From Verticiella sediminum (lineage in GTDB: Bacteria > Pseudomonadota > Gammaproteobacteria > Burkholderiales > Burkholderiaceae_B): a stretch of DNA of 64,000 nt. Made by a program: the position numbers and the translations under genes. Under the pieces are notes generated by a model. That model was not told where the DNA came from. It made no database searches and worked only from the letters and a program-made list of their open reading frames with translations. Location: contig NZ_VLTJ01000029.1 of assembly GCF_007558815.1 (NCBI RefSeq), positions 372,001 to 436,000 on the forward strand, given 5' to 3'. Each line of letters starts with the position of its first letter. Position 1 is the first letter of the stretch. Below are positions 44,623 to 53,338 of this stretch, in pieces.

Positions 44623-44897
44623 GCGCCGCTCGGCGCCGGCCAGCCGCCACGAGACACTGCCTGCGGCAGGCGCCCGCCCGGTCTGGGCCACCGCACGCCC
44701 ACGCGACATCCCGGGTTGCCTGCGTCGGCGCCTTGCCGCATCATGCAGACAGCCTCGACGCATCCGTCACCCGGTGCGCCGCCGCGTTGCCGCACCCGCT
44801 GCGCAGCGCCGGGCCGAACCAACGCCAGCCGCCGAGCACCCGTCGCGCACTACCGCAGCCACCAGACACCCCCAATAAAAAACACCGGAGACAACCC

Positions 44898-45671
44898 ATG
44901 ACCGCCATCCCCACCCTCAAGCACGTCGTCAGCGAAGCCGAATGGCAAGTACGCGTGGATCTCGCCGCCTGTTATCGCCTGGTCGCGATGTACGGCATGA
45001 CCGATCTCATCGCCACCCACATCAGCGCCAAGCTGCCCGCCGAGGCCACGGGCGGGGAGGAACAGTTCCTCATCAATCCCTACGGCATGCTGTTCGACGA
45101 GATCACCGCCTCGTCGCTGCTGCGCGTCGACCTGCACGGCAACGTGCTCTCGGAGAGCCCCTACGGCTTCAACCAGGCGGGCTTCGTCATCCACAGCACG
45201 ATCCACGAGGCGCGCCCGGAAGTGCACTGCGTGGTGCACACGCACACCCGCGCCGGCGTCGCCGTGAGCGCGCAGCGCCACGGCCTGCTGCCGATTTCCC
45301 AGCAGGCGACGCTGGTCCTGCAGTCGCTCGCCTATCACGACTACGAGGGCCTGGCGGTCCATGACGACGAGCGCCAGCGGCTCAAGGACGACCTGGGCAA
45401 CGCCAACTACTTCATGCTGCGCAACCATGGCCTGCTGACGGCCGCGCGCACCATCCCGGACGCCTTCTGGGCCATGTACCTGTTCGAGACGACCTGCCAG
45501 ATTCAGATCGCCGCGCAATCGGGCGGCGGCCCGTTGATCCAGGTCGAGCAGCGCGTGCTCGATGGCGTTCCCGATGCGGCCCGCAAGATGGGTTCGACCC
45601 CTGCCGGCCAACGGGCCTGGCCGGCCCTGCTGCGCAAGCTGGACCGGCTCAATCCGGGCTACGACGCCTGA
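44898..45671 (+). CDS. Class II aldolase/adducin-family protein
   Basis: A 257-residue zinc-dependent class II aldolase/adducin-fold protein. Zinc ligands are in VVHTHTRAGVAVS (two His, near residue 116) and RNHGLLTAART (third His, near 180). Members act as fuculose-type aldolases, epimerases, decarboxylases or HTPA-type enzymes; the substrate is not deducible. It converges on the MarR gene at 45693, so it is probably not in the IorAB operon. Upstream, 44623-44897 holds no gene. Confidence 0.85.
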   Translation: MTAIPTLKHVVSEAEWQVRVDLAACYRLVAMYGMTDLIATHISAKLPAEATGGEEQFLINPYGMLFDEITASSLLRVDLHGNVLSESPYGFNQAGFVIHSTIHEARPEVHCVVHTHTRAGVAVSAQRHGLLPISQQATLVLQSLAYHDYEGLAVHDDERQRLKDDLGNANYFMLRNHGLLTAARTIPDAFWAMYLFETTCQIQIAAQSGGGPLIQVEQRVLDGVPDAARKMGSTPAGQRAWPALLRKLDRLNPGYDA

Positions 45672-45692
45672 GGCGCCGCCGCGATCGCGGCG

Positions 45693-46175
45693 CTAACAAG
45701 CCTCTTGCTCATCGGCGGCTGCGGGCGCCGCGCCCGCCTCGCGGCGCAGCGCGATCATGCCGCGCAGCGTCGACTTGAGCGCCTCCGCGCGCGCCAGCCC
45801 GAAAGGCTCCAGCACGCGCTGCTCATGCTCCTTGGCCAGGCGGATGAGATCGGCGACCGTGCGCTCGCCCTTCTCCGTGATGCGCACCAGCGTGACGCGC
45901 CGGTCGGTGTCGTGCGACACCCGCTCCACATAGCCCTTGGCCGCGATGCGATCGAGCATGCGGGTGAGGGTGGGCTGCTTGGTGACGCTCAACTGCGCCA
46001 GGCCGCCGATGCTCATCTCGCCGCTGCCCGCCAGCGACGCCAGCACCCGCCACTCGGGCACGCTCACCCCGTGCGCGCGCACGACCTGATGGAACTCGGC
46101 CGAGATCAACTGGCTCGCCTGCGCCAGCAGCGCCGCCAGATAGTCCGCAACGAACGGCGTGTCCTGCGCCGGCAT
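45693..46175 (-). CDS. MarR-family transcriptional regulator
   Basis: A 160-residue MarR regulator. The winged helix reads WRVLASLAGSGEMSIGGLAQLSVTKQPTLTRMLDRIAAKGYVERVSHDTDRRVTLVRITEKG over residues 43-105. I place the start at 46175 (MPAQDTP); the longer frame to 46460 runs through low-complexity Arg/Ala-coding DNA. It diverges from iorA across a 436-bp gap and probably represses the IorAB-TRAP-monooxygenase operon, responding to an aromatic acid or its CoA ester as other MarR proteins of aromatic pathways do. Confidence 0.88.
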   Translation of the reverse strand: MPAQDTPFVADYLAALLAQASQLISAEFHQVVRAHGVSVPEWRVLASLAGSGEMSIGGLAQLSVTKQPTLTRMLDRIAAKGYVERVSHDTDRRVTLVRITEKGERTVADLIRLAKEHEQRVLEPFGLARAEALKSTLRGMIALRREAGAAPAAADEQEAC

Positions 46176-46611
46176 CACGCGCCGCTCCCGTCGCCCCGCG
46201 CCCGCTGAAACGTCCTGCCCATTGTTCCGCTCCTGTCCTGCGCCGCCGCCGCGGCGGACGGTGACATTCATCAAAGTTCCGCACAAATGCCGTGCACGGG
46301 TCGCGCATGGCGTGCGCCGCGGCGCACCGCCTTGGCGCGTGGCGCGCGCCGCCGCCGTGAGCCTGCAAAGGCACGCGTGCGGGCCTCGCCCGGACGCTGC
46401 GAGGGGCAACAGCGCGCCGGCCGTGCTCGCCGCATTTTGGCATGTGTATTGCATGCTCACGGGTTATCCATGATTTTTCATATTTTCATTCGTAAATATT
46501 ATTGATCGGCCCTTTCTGCGACCGGCACGAAGGGCGTCCGAGCACCGGGGAACCTGCACACCATGTCCTGTTCGACGACGTTGGACCGCATACCGTGCAA
46601 GGAGGGCCATC
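46176..46611. promoter_or_regulatory. 436-bp divergent control region between marR and iorA
   Basis: No gene. The left part is G+C-rich; 46430-46510 is strikingly A+T-rich. GCATG-N7-CATGC (46440-46456) is a perfect inverted repeat, and TTTTCAT is directly repeated at 46475-46481 and 46483-46489. TATTAT (46497-46502) is a -10-like box. The iorA ribosome site AAGGAGG closes the region. Confidence 0.55.
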
Positions 46612-48813
46612 GTGGCTGAGCGCTCCTTCGCTGCCGAAGTCCAGAAACTGCGCCTGGGCGCCGGCGAGATCTTCGCCGGCGAGGGCATCCTCGCCATCAC
46701 CAAGGCACTGCTCGAGTCCGGCGTCGCCTATGTGGCGGGCTACCAGGGCGCGCCGATCTCGCACCTCATGGACGTACTCGCCGACGCGCAGGACATCCTG
46801 GGCGAATACGGCGTGCGCTTCGAGAACAGCGCCAGCGAGGCGACCGCCGCCGCCACGCTGGCCGCGTCGGTCAACTACCCGCTGCGCGGCGCGGTCACCT
46901 TCAAGGCCACGGTGGGCACCAACGTGGCCTCGGACGCGCTCGCCAACCTCGCCTCCGGCGGCGTGACGGGCGGCGCGCTCGTCATCGTCGGCGAGGACTA
47001 CGGCGAAGGCTCGTCGATCATGCAGGAGCGCAGCCACGCCTTTGCCATGAAGTCGCAGATCTGGCTGCTCGACCCGCGCCCCAACCTGCCCAGCATCGTG
47101 GACGCCGTCAAGCAAGGCTTCGCGCTGTCGGAGGCCAGCCACACGCCGGTGATGCTGCAGGTCCGGATCCGCGCCTGCCACCTGCACGGGCATTTCGTGG
47201 CGTCCGACAACGTGGCGCCGTCGTTCACGCTCAAGGATGCACTGGAGCGGCCGCATCGCGATGTCGATCGCATCGTGCTGCCCCCCGCGAGCTTTCAGCA
47301 CGAGCAGGAGAAGATCCAGGAGCGCTGGCCGGCGGCCGTGCGCTACATCCGGGAGCACGCGCTCAACGAGTTCTACGCCGAGGACTGCGCCGACGTCGGC
47401 ATCGTCGTCCAGGGCGGCATGTACAACACGCTGCTGCGTGCGCTGGAGCGGCTCGGCCTGGCCGACGTCTACGGCGACTCGCGCCTTCCCCTCTACGTGA
47501 TGAACGTGGCCTACCCGCTCGTGGACGAGGAACTGCTGCGCTTCGCGCGCGGCAAGCGCGCCATCCTGATGGTCGAGGAAGGCCAGCCCAACTTCATCGA
47601 GCAGAACGTCGCCGCCATCCTGCGCCAGGCGGGGCTGGCCACCGCGCTGCACGGCAAGGACGTGCTGCCCATGGCCGGCGAATACACCGCCGTCGTCGTG
47701 CACCGCGGGCTGCAGGACTTCCTGCGCCGTTACGCCGTCCTGCCGGCCGCGGACGCCGAGACGGCGACGCCCGAAGCCCCGGCGATCACCGAAGCGCGCC
47801 GCGTCATTCCCTTGACGGTCGAGGCACCGACGCCCACACCGACACCGACGCGGGCGTTGGGCGAGGTCGTGCACGCCCGTCCTCCCGGTTTCTGCACGGG
47901 CTGCCCCGAGCGCCCGATCTTCGCCGCGATGAAACTGGTCGAACGCGAACTCGGCCCGCACCACGTCAGCGCGGACATCGGCTGCCATCTGTTCTCGATC
48001 CTGCCGCCGTTCAACATCGGCAACACCACCATGGGCTACGGACTGGGCGCAGCCGGCGCCGCGGCCCTGAACGCGCCCGCCGGCAAGCGCGCGATCTCGG
48101 TGATGGGCGACGGCGGCTTCTGGCACAACGGCCTGACCAGCGGCATCGCCAACGCAGTGTTCAACCGCAGCGACAACCTGACCGTCGTCGTCGACAACAG
48201 CTACACCTCGGCCACGGGCGGACAGGACATCCTGTCCTCGGCGGCGCAGAACCCGACCCGCAGCACCGGTCACGACATCGAACGCGCGGTGCGTGGCGTG
48301 GGCGTGACCTGGGTGCGCACTATCAAGCGCACCTACGACGTGGCCGGCATGCGCGACGCCCTGCGCGAGGCGCTCACCACCCAAGACCAGGGCCCCAAGG
48401 TGCTGGTCGCGCAGAGCGAATGCATGCTCAACCGCCAGCGCCGCGAAAAGCCCAAGGCCCGTCAGGCCGCCGCCGCCGGCCAGCGCGTGGTGCGCGAGCG
48501 CTTCGGCGTCGATGCCGACACCTGCACCGGCGACCATTCCTGTATCCGCATCTCCGGCTGCCCTTCGCTGTCCGTGAAGCCCAACCCGGACCCCCTGCGC
48601 ATCGACCCCGTGGCCACCGTGCTCGATAGCTGCGTGGGCTGCGGCATGTGCGGCGAGGTGTCGCACGCCGCGGTGCTATGTCCGTCGTTCTACCGGGCGC
48701 GCATCGTCTCCAACCCGACCCCCTGGGATCGCCTGCGCGCGCGCGTACGCCGTGCGGTGATCGGCTGGCTGCAGGCCCGCACGTCCCGCCGCCTGGCGCG
48801 CTACAGCTTCTGA
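46612..48813 (+). CDS. iorA: Indolepyruvate:ferredoxin oxidoreductase-type alpha subunit (TPP, Fe-S)
   Basis: A 733-residue 2-oxoacid:ferredoxin oxidoreductase of the IorA type, which oxidatively decarboxylates aryl-2-oxo acids to the CoA thioester and reduces ferredoxin. GTG start with a strong AAGGAGG. Domain I: GYQGAPISHLMDVL near residue 45, then ENSASEATAAATLAAS. A Pro/Thr linker near 400 is followed by the TPP domain (GDGGFWHNGL, VVVDNSYTSATGGQ near 525). The C-terminal 90 residues carry cysteines for Fe-S clusters, CVGCGMCGEVSHAAVLC being the clear one. Separate from iorB, as in archaea, whereas many proteobacterial homologues are one long fusion. Confidence 0.9.
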   Translation: MAERSFAAEVQKLRLGAGEIFAGEGILAITKALLESGVAYVAGYQGAPISHLMDVLADAQDILGEYGVRFENSASEATAAATLAASVNYPLRGAVTFKATVGTNVASDALANLASGGVTGGALVIVGEDYGEGSSIMQERSHAFAMKSQIWLLDPRPNLPSIVDAVKQGFALSEASHTPVMLQVRIRACHLHGHFVASDNVAPSFTLKDALERPHRDVDRIVLPPASFQHEQEKIQERWPAAVRYIREHALNEFYAEDCADVGIVVQGGMYNTLLRALERLGLADVYGDSRLPLYVMNVAYPLVDEELLRFARGKRAILMVEEGQPNFIEQNVAAILRQAGLATALHGKDVLPMAGEYTAVVVHRGLQDFLRRYAVLPAADAETATPEAPAITEARRVIPLTVEAPTPTPTPTRALGEVVHARPPGFCTGCPERPIFAAMKLVERELGPHHVSADIGCHLFSILPPFNIGNTTMGYGLGAAGAAALNAPAGKRAISVMGDGGFWHNGLTSGIANAVFNRSDNLTVVVDNSYTSATGGQDILSSAAQNPTRSTGHDIERAVRGVGVTWVRTIKRTYDVAGMRDALREALTTQDQGPKVLVAQSECMLNRQRREKPKARQAAAAGQRVVRERFGVDADTCTGDHSCIRISGCPSLSVKPNPDPLRIDPVATVLDSCVGCGMCGEVSHAAVLCPSFYRARIVSNPTPWDRLRARVRRAVIGWLQARTSRRLARYSF

Positions 48814-48823
48814 GGAGACGCCC

Positions 48824-50323
48824 ATGCAGGCCCAGCCCATCAAGATCGCCATCCTCGCCATGGGCGGAGAAGGCGGCGGCGTGCTCGCCGACTGGATCGT
48901 CGACCTCGGCGAACACGAAGGCTGCATCGCGCAGACCACGTCGGTCCCCGGCGTGGCCCAGCGCACCGGAGCGACGCTCTACTACGTCGAACTGTTCCCG
49001 CGCAGCGCCCTCGCCGAGGCGCACCAGCGGCCGGTGCTCGCCCTCATGCCCATGCCCGGCGACGTGGACATCGTGCTCGCCTCCGAGCTGATGGAAGCCG
49101 GGCGCGCCGTGCAGCGCGGCCTGGTCACGCCCGAGCGCACCACGCTGATCGCGTCGACCCACCGGGTCTATTCGATCGCCGAGAAATCCGCCATGGGCGA
49201 CGGCCGCGTCGACAGCGCGGAACTGCTCGCCCACGCGCAGCGCGCCGCACGCGGCTTCGTTCACTTCGACATGGCCGAGCTCGCCCAGCGCAACGGCAGC
49301 GTCATCAGCGCGGTGCTGTTCGGCGCACTGGCCGGCGCCGGCGTGCTGCCCTTTGCGCGCAGCGCCTTCGAGGCCACCATCGCGCGCGGCGGCGTCGGCG
49401 TCAAACCCAGCCTCAAAGCCTTCGGCGCCGCCTTCGAACGCACCCGCGCGCCCGAGCCGGGGCTGGCCGCGCCTGCGGTCGCGAGCCCGCCTGCGCCGCG
49501 CCCGCGCGATCCCGCCGTGGCCGCACTGCTCGGGCGCATCGAGCGCGAGTTCGACGCCGCGCTGCACGGGCTGCTGCGCGAGGGCGTGCGCCGCCTCATC
49601 GACTACCAGGACCCGGACTATGCCGGCCTGTACCTGGACCGCATGGCGCGCGTGGCACGCCTGCCCGACGACGGCAACCGGGATCTCGCCCTGGCCACCG
49701 CCCGCCACCTCGCGCTCTGGATGGCCTACGAGGACACCATCCGCGTGGCCGACCTGAAAACGCGCGCCAGCCGCTACGCCCGGGTGCGCGACGAGGTCGG
49801 CGCGACCGACGCCCAGGTGCTCGGCATCCAGGAGTTCATGCACCCGCGCCTGCAGGAAGTCTGCGACACCCTGCCCGCGCGCCTGGGCCGCTGGCTGCAG
49901 CGGCCGCACTGGGCCCATCGGCTGCTCGCCCGCCTGACCCGCAAGGGGCGGGTGATCGACACCACTGCGCTCGGCGGCTTTCTGCAGTTGCGCCTGGTCG
50001 CCGGCCTGCGCCGCTGGCGGCTGGGCACGCTGCGCCACCAGCACGAGAATGCCCGCATCGAGGACTGGCTCGCCCGCATCGAAGCCACCGCGCGAACCCA
50101 CCCGGCGCTGGCCACCGAGATCGCCCGCTGCCAGCGCCTGGTCAAGGGCTACGGCGATACCCACGCCCGCGGGCTCGCCAACTACACCACGCTGATGGCC
50201 GCCCTGGAACGCGCAGGCGCGAGCCTGGCGCCCGCTACGCTGCGCGAACTGCGCGAAGCCGCGCTGGCCGACGAGCAGGGCAAAGCCCTGCTCGCCAGTC
50301 TGCGGCGCCACGCGCTCGCCTGA
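48824..50323 (+). CDS. iorB: Indolepyruvate oxidoreductase beta-type subunit with long C-terminal domain
   Basis: A 499-residue protein. Residues about 7-190 are the IorB/POR-gamma domain (IAILAMGGEGGGVLADWIVD, TTSVPGVAQRTGATLYYVEL). The remaining 300 residues form a helical, Arg/Leu-rich domain of the kind found at the C-terminus of large fused proteobacterial indolepyruvate oxidoreductases. Canonical archaeal IorB is about 200 residues, so this is a split version of the fused enzyme. It starts 10 bp after iorA. Confidence 0.88.
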   Translation: MQAQPIKIAILAMGGEGGGVLADWIVDLGEHEGCIAQTTSVPGVAQRTGATLYYVELFPRSALAEAHQRPVLALMPMPGDVDIVLASELMEAGRAVQRGLVTPERTTLIASTHRVYSIAEKSAMGDGRVDSAELLAHAQRAARGFVHFDMAELAQRNGSVISAVLFGALAGAGVLPFARSAFEATIARGGVGVKPSLKAFGAAFERTRAPEPGLAAPAVASPPAPRPRDPAVAALLGRIEREFDAALHGLLREGVRRLIDYQDPDYAGLYLDRMARVARLPDDGNRDLALATARHLALWMAYEDTIRVADLKTRASRYARVRDEVGATDAQVLGIQEFMHPRLQEVCDTLPARLGRWLQRPHWAHRLLARLTRKGRVIDTTALGGFLQLRLVAGLRRWRLGTLRHQHENARIEDWLARIEATARTHPALATEIARCQRLVKGYGDTHARGLANYTTLMAALERAGASLAPATLRELREAALADEQGKALLASLRRHALA

Positions 50324-50389
50324 GCCCCCGCACACCCCACCGGCAAAGCCGCTCTTGCCCGCCCCGTCCCCCACCAAGGAGCCTAGCTC

Positions 50390-51361
50390 ATGAAACGCGC
50401 TGCACTCTCCCTCCTGCTGGCCGCCTCGTCGCTCGCGCTGGGCGCCGGCACGGCCGCCGCCGCCGAGGTCACCCTCAAGGCCATCAATTCCTTCCAGGAA
50501 GGCACCTACTTCGCCCAGAACTTCGAGGCCTTCGTGAAGAAGGTCAACGAGGAAGGCAAGGGTCTGGTGCAGATTCAGTACGTCGGCGGGCCCAAGGCCG
50601 TTCCGACCATGGAGCAGGGCGCGGCCCTGCGCGCCGGCGTGGTGGACATGGCCAACACCACGGCCGCGTACACCGCCGGCATCGTGCCCGAGGTGCTCTC
50701 GCTCAACTACGCCACCGTGCCCTTCCAGGATCTGCGCACGAACGGCGGCCTGGACTACCTGAACGGCATCATGGCCGAGAAGAACCTGATGTACTTCGCC
50801 CGCACGGGCGATCGGGTGCAGTACCACATCTACCTCACCAAGCCCATCGACAAGCCCGACCTGAAAGGCCTGAAGATCCGCATCGCGCCGATCTTCCGCG
50901 ACTTCTTCCAGGCGCTGGGCGCCACCGTCGTGCAGACCGCTCCCGGCGAGGTCTACACCGCACTGGAGCGCGGCGTGGTCGACGGCTACGGCTGGCCGCT
51001 GCTCGGCATCTTCGACATGGGCTGGCAGGAGATCACCAAGTACCGCGTGGATCCGGGCTTCTACATGCTCGAGCTGGGCGTGCAGTTCAACAAGAAATCC
51101 TGGGACAGGCTCTCGCCCGAGCAGCAGGCCTTCCTCGAGAAGCAGCGCGACTGGCTGGAGCAGATCTCGCTGCAGCGCTCGCTGGACGACGTGGACGGCG
51201 ATCTCAAGCGCCAGGCCGAGGCCGGCATCGAGCCGATCACTTTCTCGGCGGGCGACACGCAGCAGTACCTGAACCAGTCGCTCGACGCCGCCTGGGCCGC
51301 GATCGTCAAGAACAGCCCCAAGCACGGCGAGAAGCTGCGCGAATTGATGATCGCCCGGTAA
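50390..51361 (+). CDS. dctP: TRAP transporter solute-binding protein (DctP)
   Basis: A 323-residue periplasmic DctP-type receptor with a 24-residue signal peptide ending TAAA. KPIDKPDLKGLKIRIAPIFRDFFQALGATVVQTAPGEVYTALERGVVDGYGWPL near residues 155-210 is the family core, with Arg in KIRIAP set to bind a carboxylate. It is followed by dctQ and dctM, giving a complete TRAP system that imports an organic acid with Na+. Its place between iorAB and an acyl-CoA monooxygenase suggests an aromatic or aryl-oxo acid as cargo. Confidence 0.93.
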   Translation: MKRAALSLLLAASSLALGAGTAAAAEVTLKAINSFQEGTYFAQNFEAFVKKVNEEGKGLVQIQYVGGPKAVPTMEQGAALRAGVVDMANTTAAYTAGIVPEVLSLNYATVPFQDLRTNGGLDYLNGIMAEKNLMYFARTGDRVQYHIYLTKPIDKPDLKGLKIRIAPIFRDFFQALGATVVQTAPGEVYTALERGVVDGYGWPLLGIFDMGWQEITKYRVDPGFYMLELGVQFNKKSWDRLSPEQQAFLEKQRDWLEQISLQRSLDDVDGDLKRQAEAGIEPITFSAGDTQQYLNQSLDAAWAAIVKNSPKHGEKLRELMIAR

Positions 51362-51408
51362 CCGCCGCCCCACCCGCGGCACCTCGCGCCCCCCAAGCGG
51401 AGCCTCCC

Positions 51409-51909
51409 ATGAAGATCTACGGCCTGATCATGAACGCCTTCGGCGCCGTCGCCGCGCTCCTGGTGGGCGTGATGACCGCGCTCGTGAGCTACGACGTCAT
51501 CGTGCGCAACCTCGGCCTGGGCAGCCTGGACTGGGTACTCGAAGTCTCGGAGTACATGCTGCCCGTCATCATCTGCGCCTCGGCACCGTGGCTGATGTAC
51601 CGCAACCAGCATATCCGCCTGGACGTGCTCAACATGGTGCTGCCAACGCGCGTGCTGCGCCGCATCGACCGTTACGCGGCCAGCGTGGGCGCGGTGGTGA
51701 GCCTGATCTTCGCCTGGTACGCCCTGCTGCTCCTGCTCGATTCGCGGGCCGCGGGCAGCCTGGTCATGAAAAGCCTGGTGTTTCCCGAGTGGTGGCTGTT
51801 CGTGCCGGTGCCGATCGGCTTCGGCGCGCTCGCCGTCGAGTGCGCGAGGCGGGCCTTCATGCCCGAGACCGTCGCCGACGAGGCCGCGCCGGCCGAAGGA
51901 GTCATGTGA
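51409..51909 (+). CDS. dctQ: TRAP transporter small membrane subunit (DctQ)
   Basis: A 166-residue four-helix membrane protein. The DctQ motif is LGSLDWVLEVSEYMLPVIICASAPWLMYRNQHIRLDVL over residues 36-72; helices near 8-28, 45-62, 90-108 and 125-145. Its stop overlaps the dctM start (TGATG). It links the DctP receptor to the DctM channel. Confidence 0.93.
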   Translation: MKIYGLIMNAFGAVAALLVGVMTALVSYDVIVRNLGLGSLDWVLEVSEYMLPVIICASAPWLMYRNQHIRLDVLNMVLPTRVLRRIDRYAASVGAVVSLIFAWYALLLLLDSRAAGSLVMKSLVFPEWWLFVPVPIGFGALAVECARRAFMPETVADEAAPAEGVM

Positions 51910-53228
51910 TGACCTGGTGGCTGAGCCTCATCGTGTTCTTCGGCGGGCTGACGATCCTGCTGATGGCGGGCCTGCCCGCGGGCTTTTCCTTCATCGCCAT
52001 CAACCTGGTCGGCGCCTGGGTCTACCTGGGCGGCGAGATCGGGCTGATGCAGGCCGTACGCAACGGCCTGTCCTCGGTGACCAACTTCTCGCTCACCCCC
52101 ATCCCGTTCTTCCTGCTGATGGGCGAGCTGCTGTTCCACACCGGGGTGGCCTTCAAGGCCATCAACGCCTTCGACCAGGTGATCCGCAAGGTGCCTGCGC
52201 GGCTGTCGGTGATCGCGGTGGTGGCGGGCACGGTGTTCTCCGCGATCTCCGGGTCCACGGTGGCCACCACCGCCCTGCTGGGCAGCCTGCTGCTGCCCGA
52301 GATGCTGCGCCGCAAGTACCATCCGCGCATGGCCACCGGCCCGATCATGGCCATCGGCGCGGTCGACATGCTCATCCCGCCGGCGGCGCTCACGGTGCTG
52401 CTCGGCAGCCTGGCGCACATCTCGATCGCCGGCCTGCTGATCGCCGGCGTCCTGCCCGGACTGCTGCTTTCGCTCACCTTCATCGTCTACCTGATCGTGC
52501 GCGCCCGGATGAACCCATCGCTCGCGCCGCCCTCGGACGACGAGCATTTCGTCGACGGCTGGGCGCGCTGGCGTCCGCTGGTGGTCGACGTGGTGCCGCT
52601 GCTGCTGATCTTCGTGCTGGTGGTCACGGCCATGACCGCAGGCTGGGCCACGCCCACCGAGGCGGCGGCGCTCGGCGCGTTCGCGAGCTTCGTGGTCTGC
52701 ATCGGCTATCGCGCGCTCACCTGGAAGGCGCTCGTGAAGTCGCTCACCGGCACGGCCGCGCTCTCGGGCACGATCCTCTTCATCATCGTGGGCGCGTCCA
52801 CCTTTGCGCAGATCCTGGCATTCTCGGGCGCTACGGACGGCCTGGTCACGCTCATCCGCGACTCCGATCTGTCGTCCTGGTCGGTACTGCTGCTGATGCT
52901 CCTGGTCCTGCTCATCCTCGGCTGCTTCGTCGACCAGGTCAGCATGATGCTGATGACTCTGCCGTTCTACATGCCGCTGATGCAGTTCTTCGGCTGGGAT
53001 CCGCTCTGGTTCGGCGTGCTCTACCTCATCTGCATGCAGCTCGGCCTGCTCACCCCGCCCTTCGGCATGCTGGTCTTCACCATGCGCAGCGTCGCGCCCA
53101 AGAGCGTGACGACCCTGGACCTGTTCGCGGCAGTGACGCCTTACGTGATATTTGGCCTGCTCATGCTGGTCGCCGTGCTGCTGGTGCCGGGCATCGCCAC
53201 CTGGCTGCCGAACTTCATGCTGCGGTGA
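51909..53228 (+). CDS. dctM: TRAP transporter large permease (DctM)
   Basis: A 439-residue polytopic permease. MAGLPAGFSFIAINLVGAW near the N-terminus, SAISGSTVATTALLGSLLLPEMLRRKYHPRMATGPIMAIGAVDMLIPPA near residues 110-160 and LLTPPFGMLVFTMRSVAPK near 375 are the DctM/SiaM signature segments. About 12 membrane spans. Overlaps dctQ by 1 base. Full length. Confidence 0.95.
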   Translation: MTWWLSLIVFFGGLTILLMAGLPAGFSFIAINLVGAWVYLGGEIGLMQAVRNGLSSVTNFSLTPIPFFLLMGELLFHTGVAFKAINAFDQVIRKVPARLSVIAVVAGTVFSAISGSTVATTALLGSLLLPEMLRRKYHPRMATGPIMAIGAVDMLIPPAALTVLLGSLAHISIAGLLIAGVLPGLLLSLTFIVYLIVRARMNPSLAPPSDDEHFVDGWARWRPLVVDVVPLLLIFVLVVTAMTAGWATPTEAAALGAFASFVVCIGYRALTWKALVKSLTGTAALSGTILFIIVGASTFAQILAFSGATDGLVTLIRDSDLSSWSVLLLMLLVLLILGCFVDQVSMMLMTLPFYMPLMQFFGWDPLWFGVLYLICMQLGLLTPPFGMLVFTMRSVAPKSVTTLDLFAAVTPYVIFGLLMLVAVLLVPGIATWLPNFMLR

Positions 53229-53338
53229 AAGGAGAGCCCCCACGCTCACTACCCTGCCGCAAAAGAGTGCCCAGCCCTACCAAACTGCTTTAGAATTAAA
53301 ATATTCACAACTCAACTTAATAGCGTCCTGGAGGGCTC

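Noticed and set aside
48428-51382. A 984-codon open frame on the minus strand
   Set aside because: It is antisense to iorA, iorB and dctP, has low-complexity Arg/Gly/His-rich composition and no domain. It is a product of high-GC third positions in the real genes.
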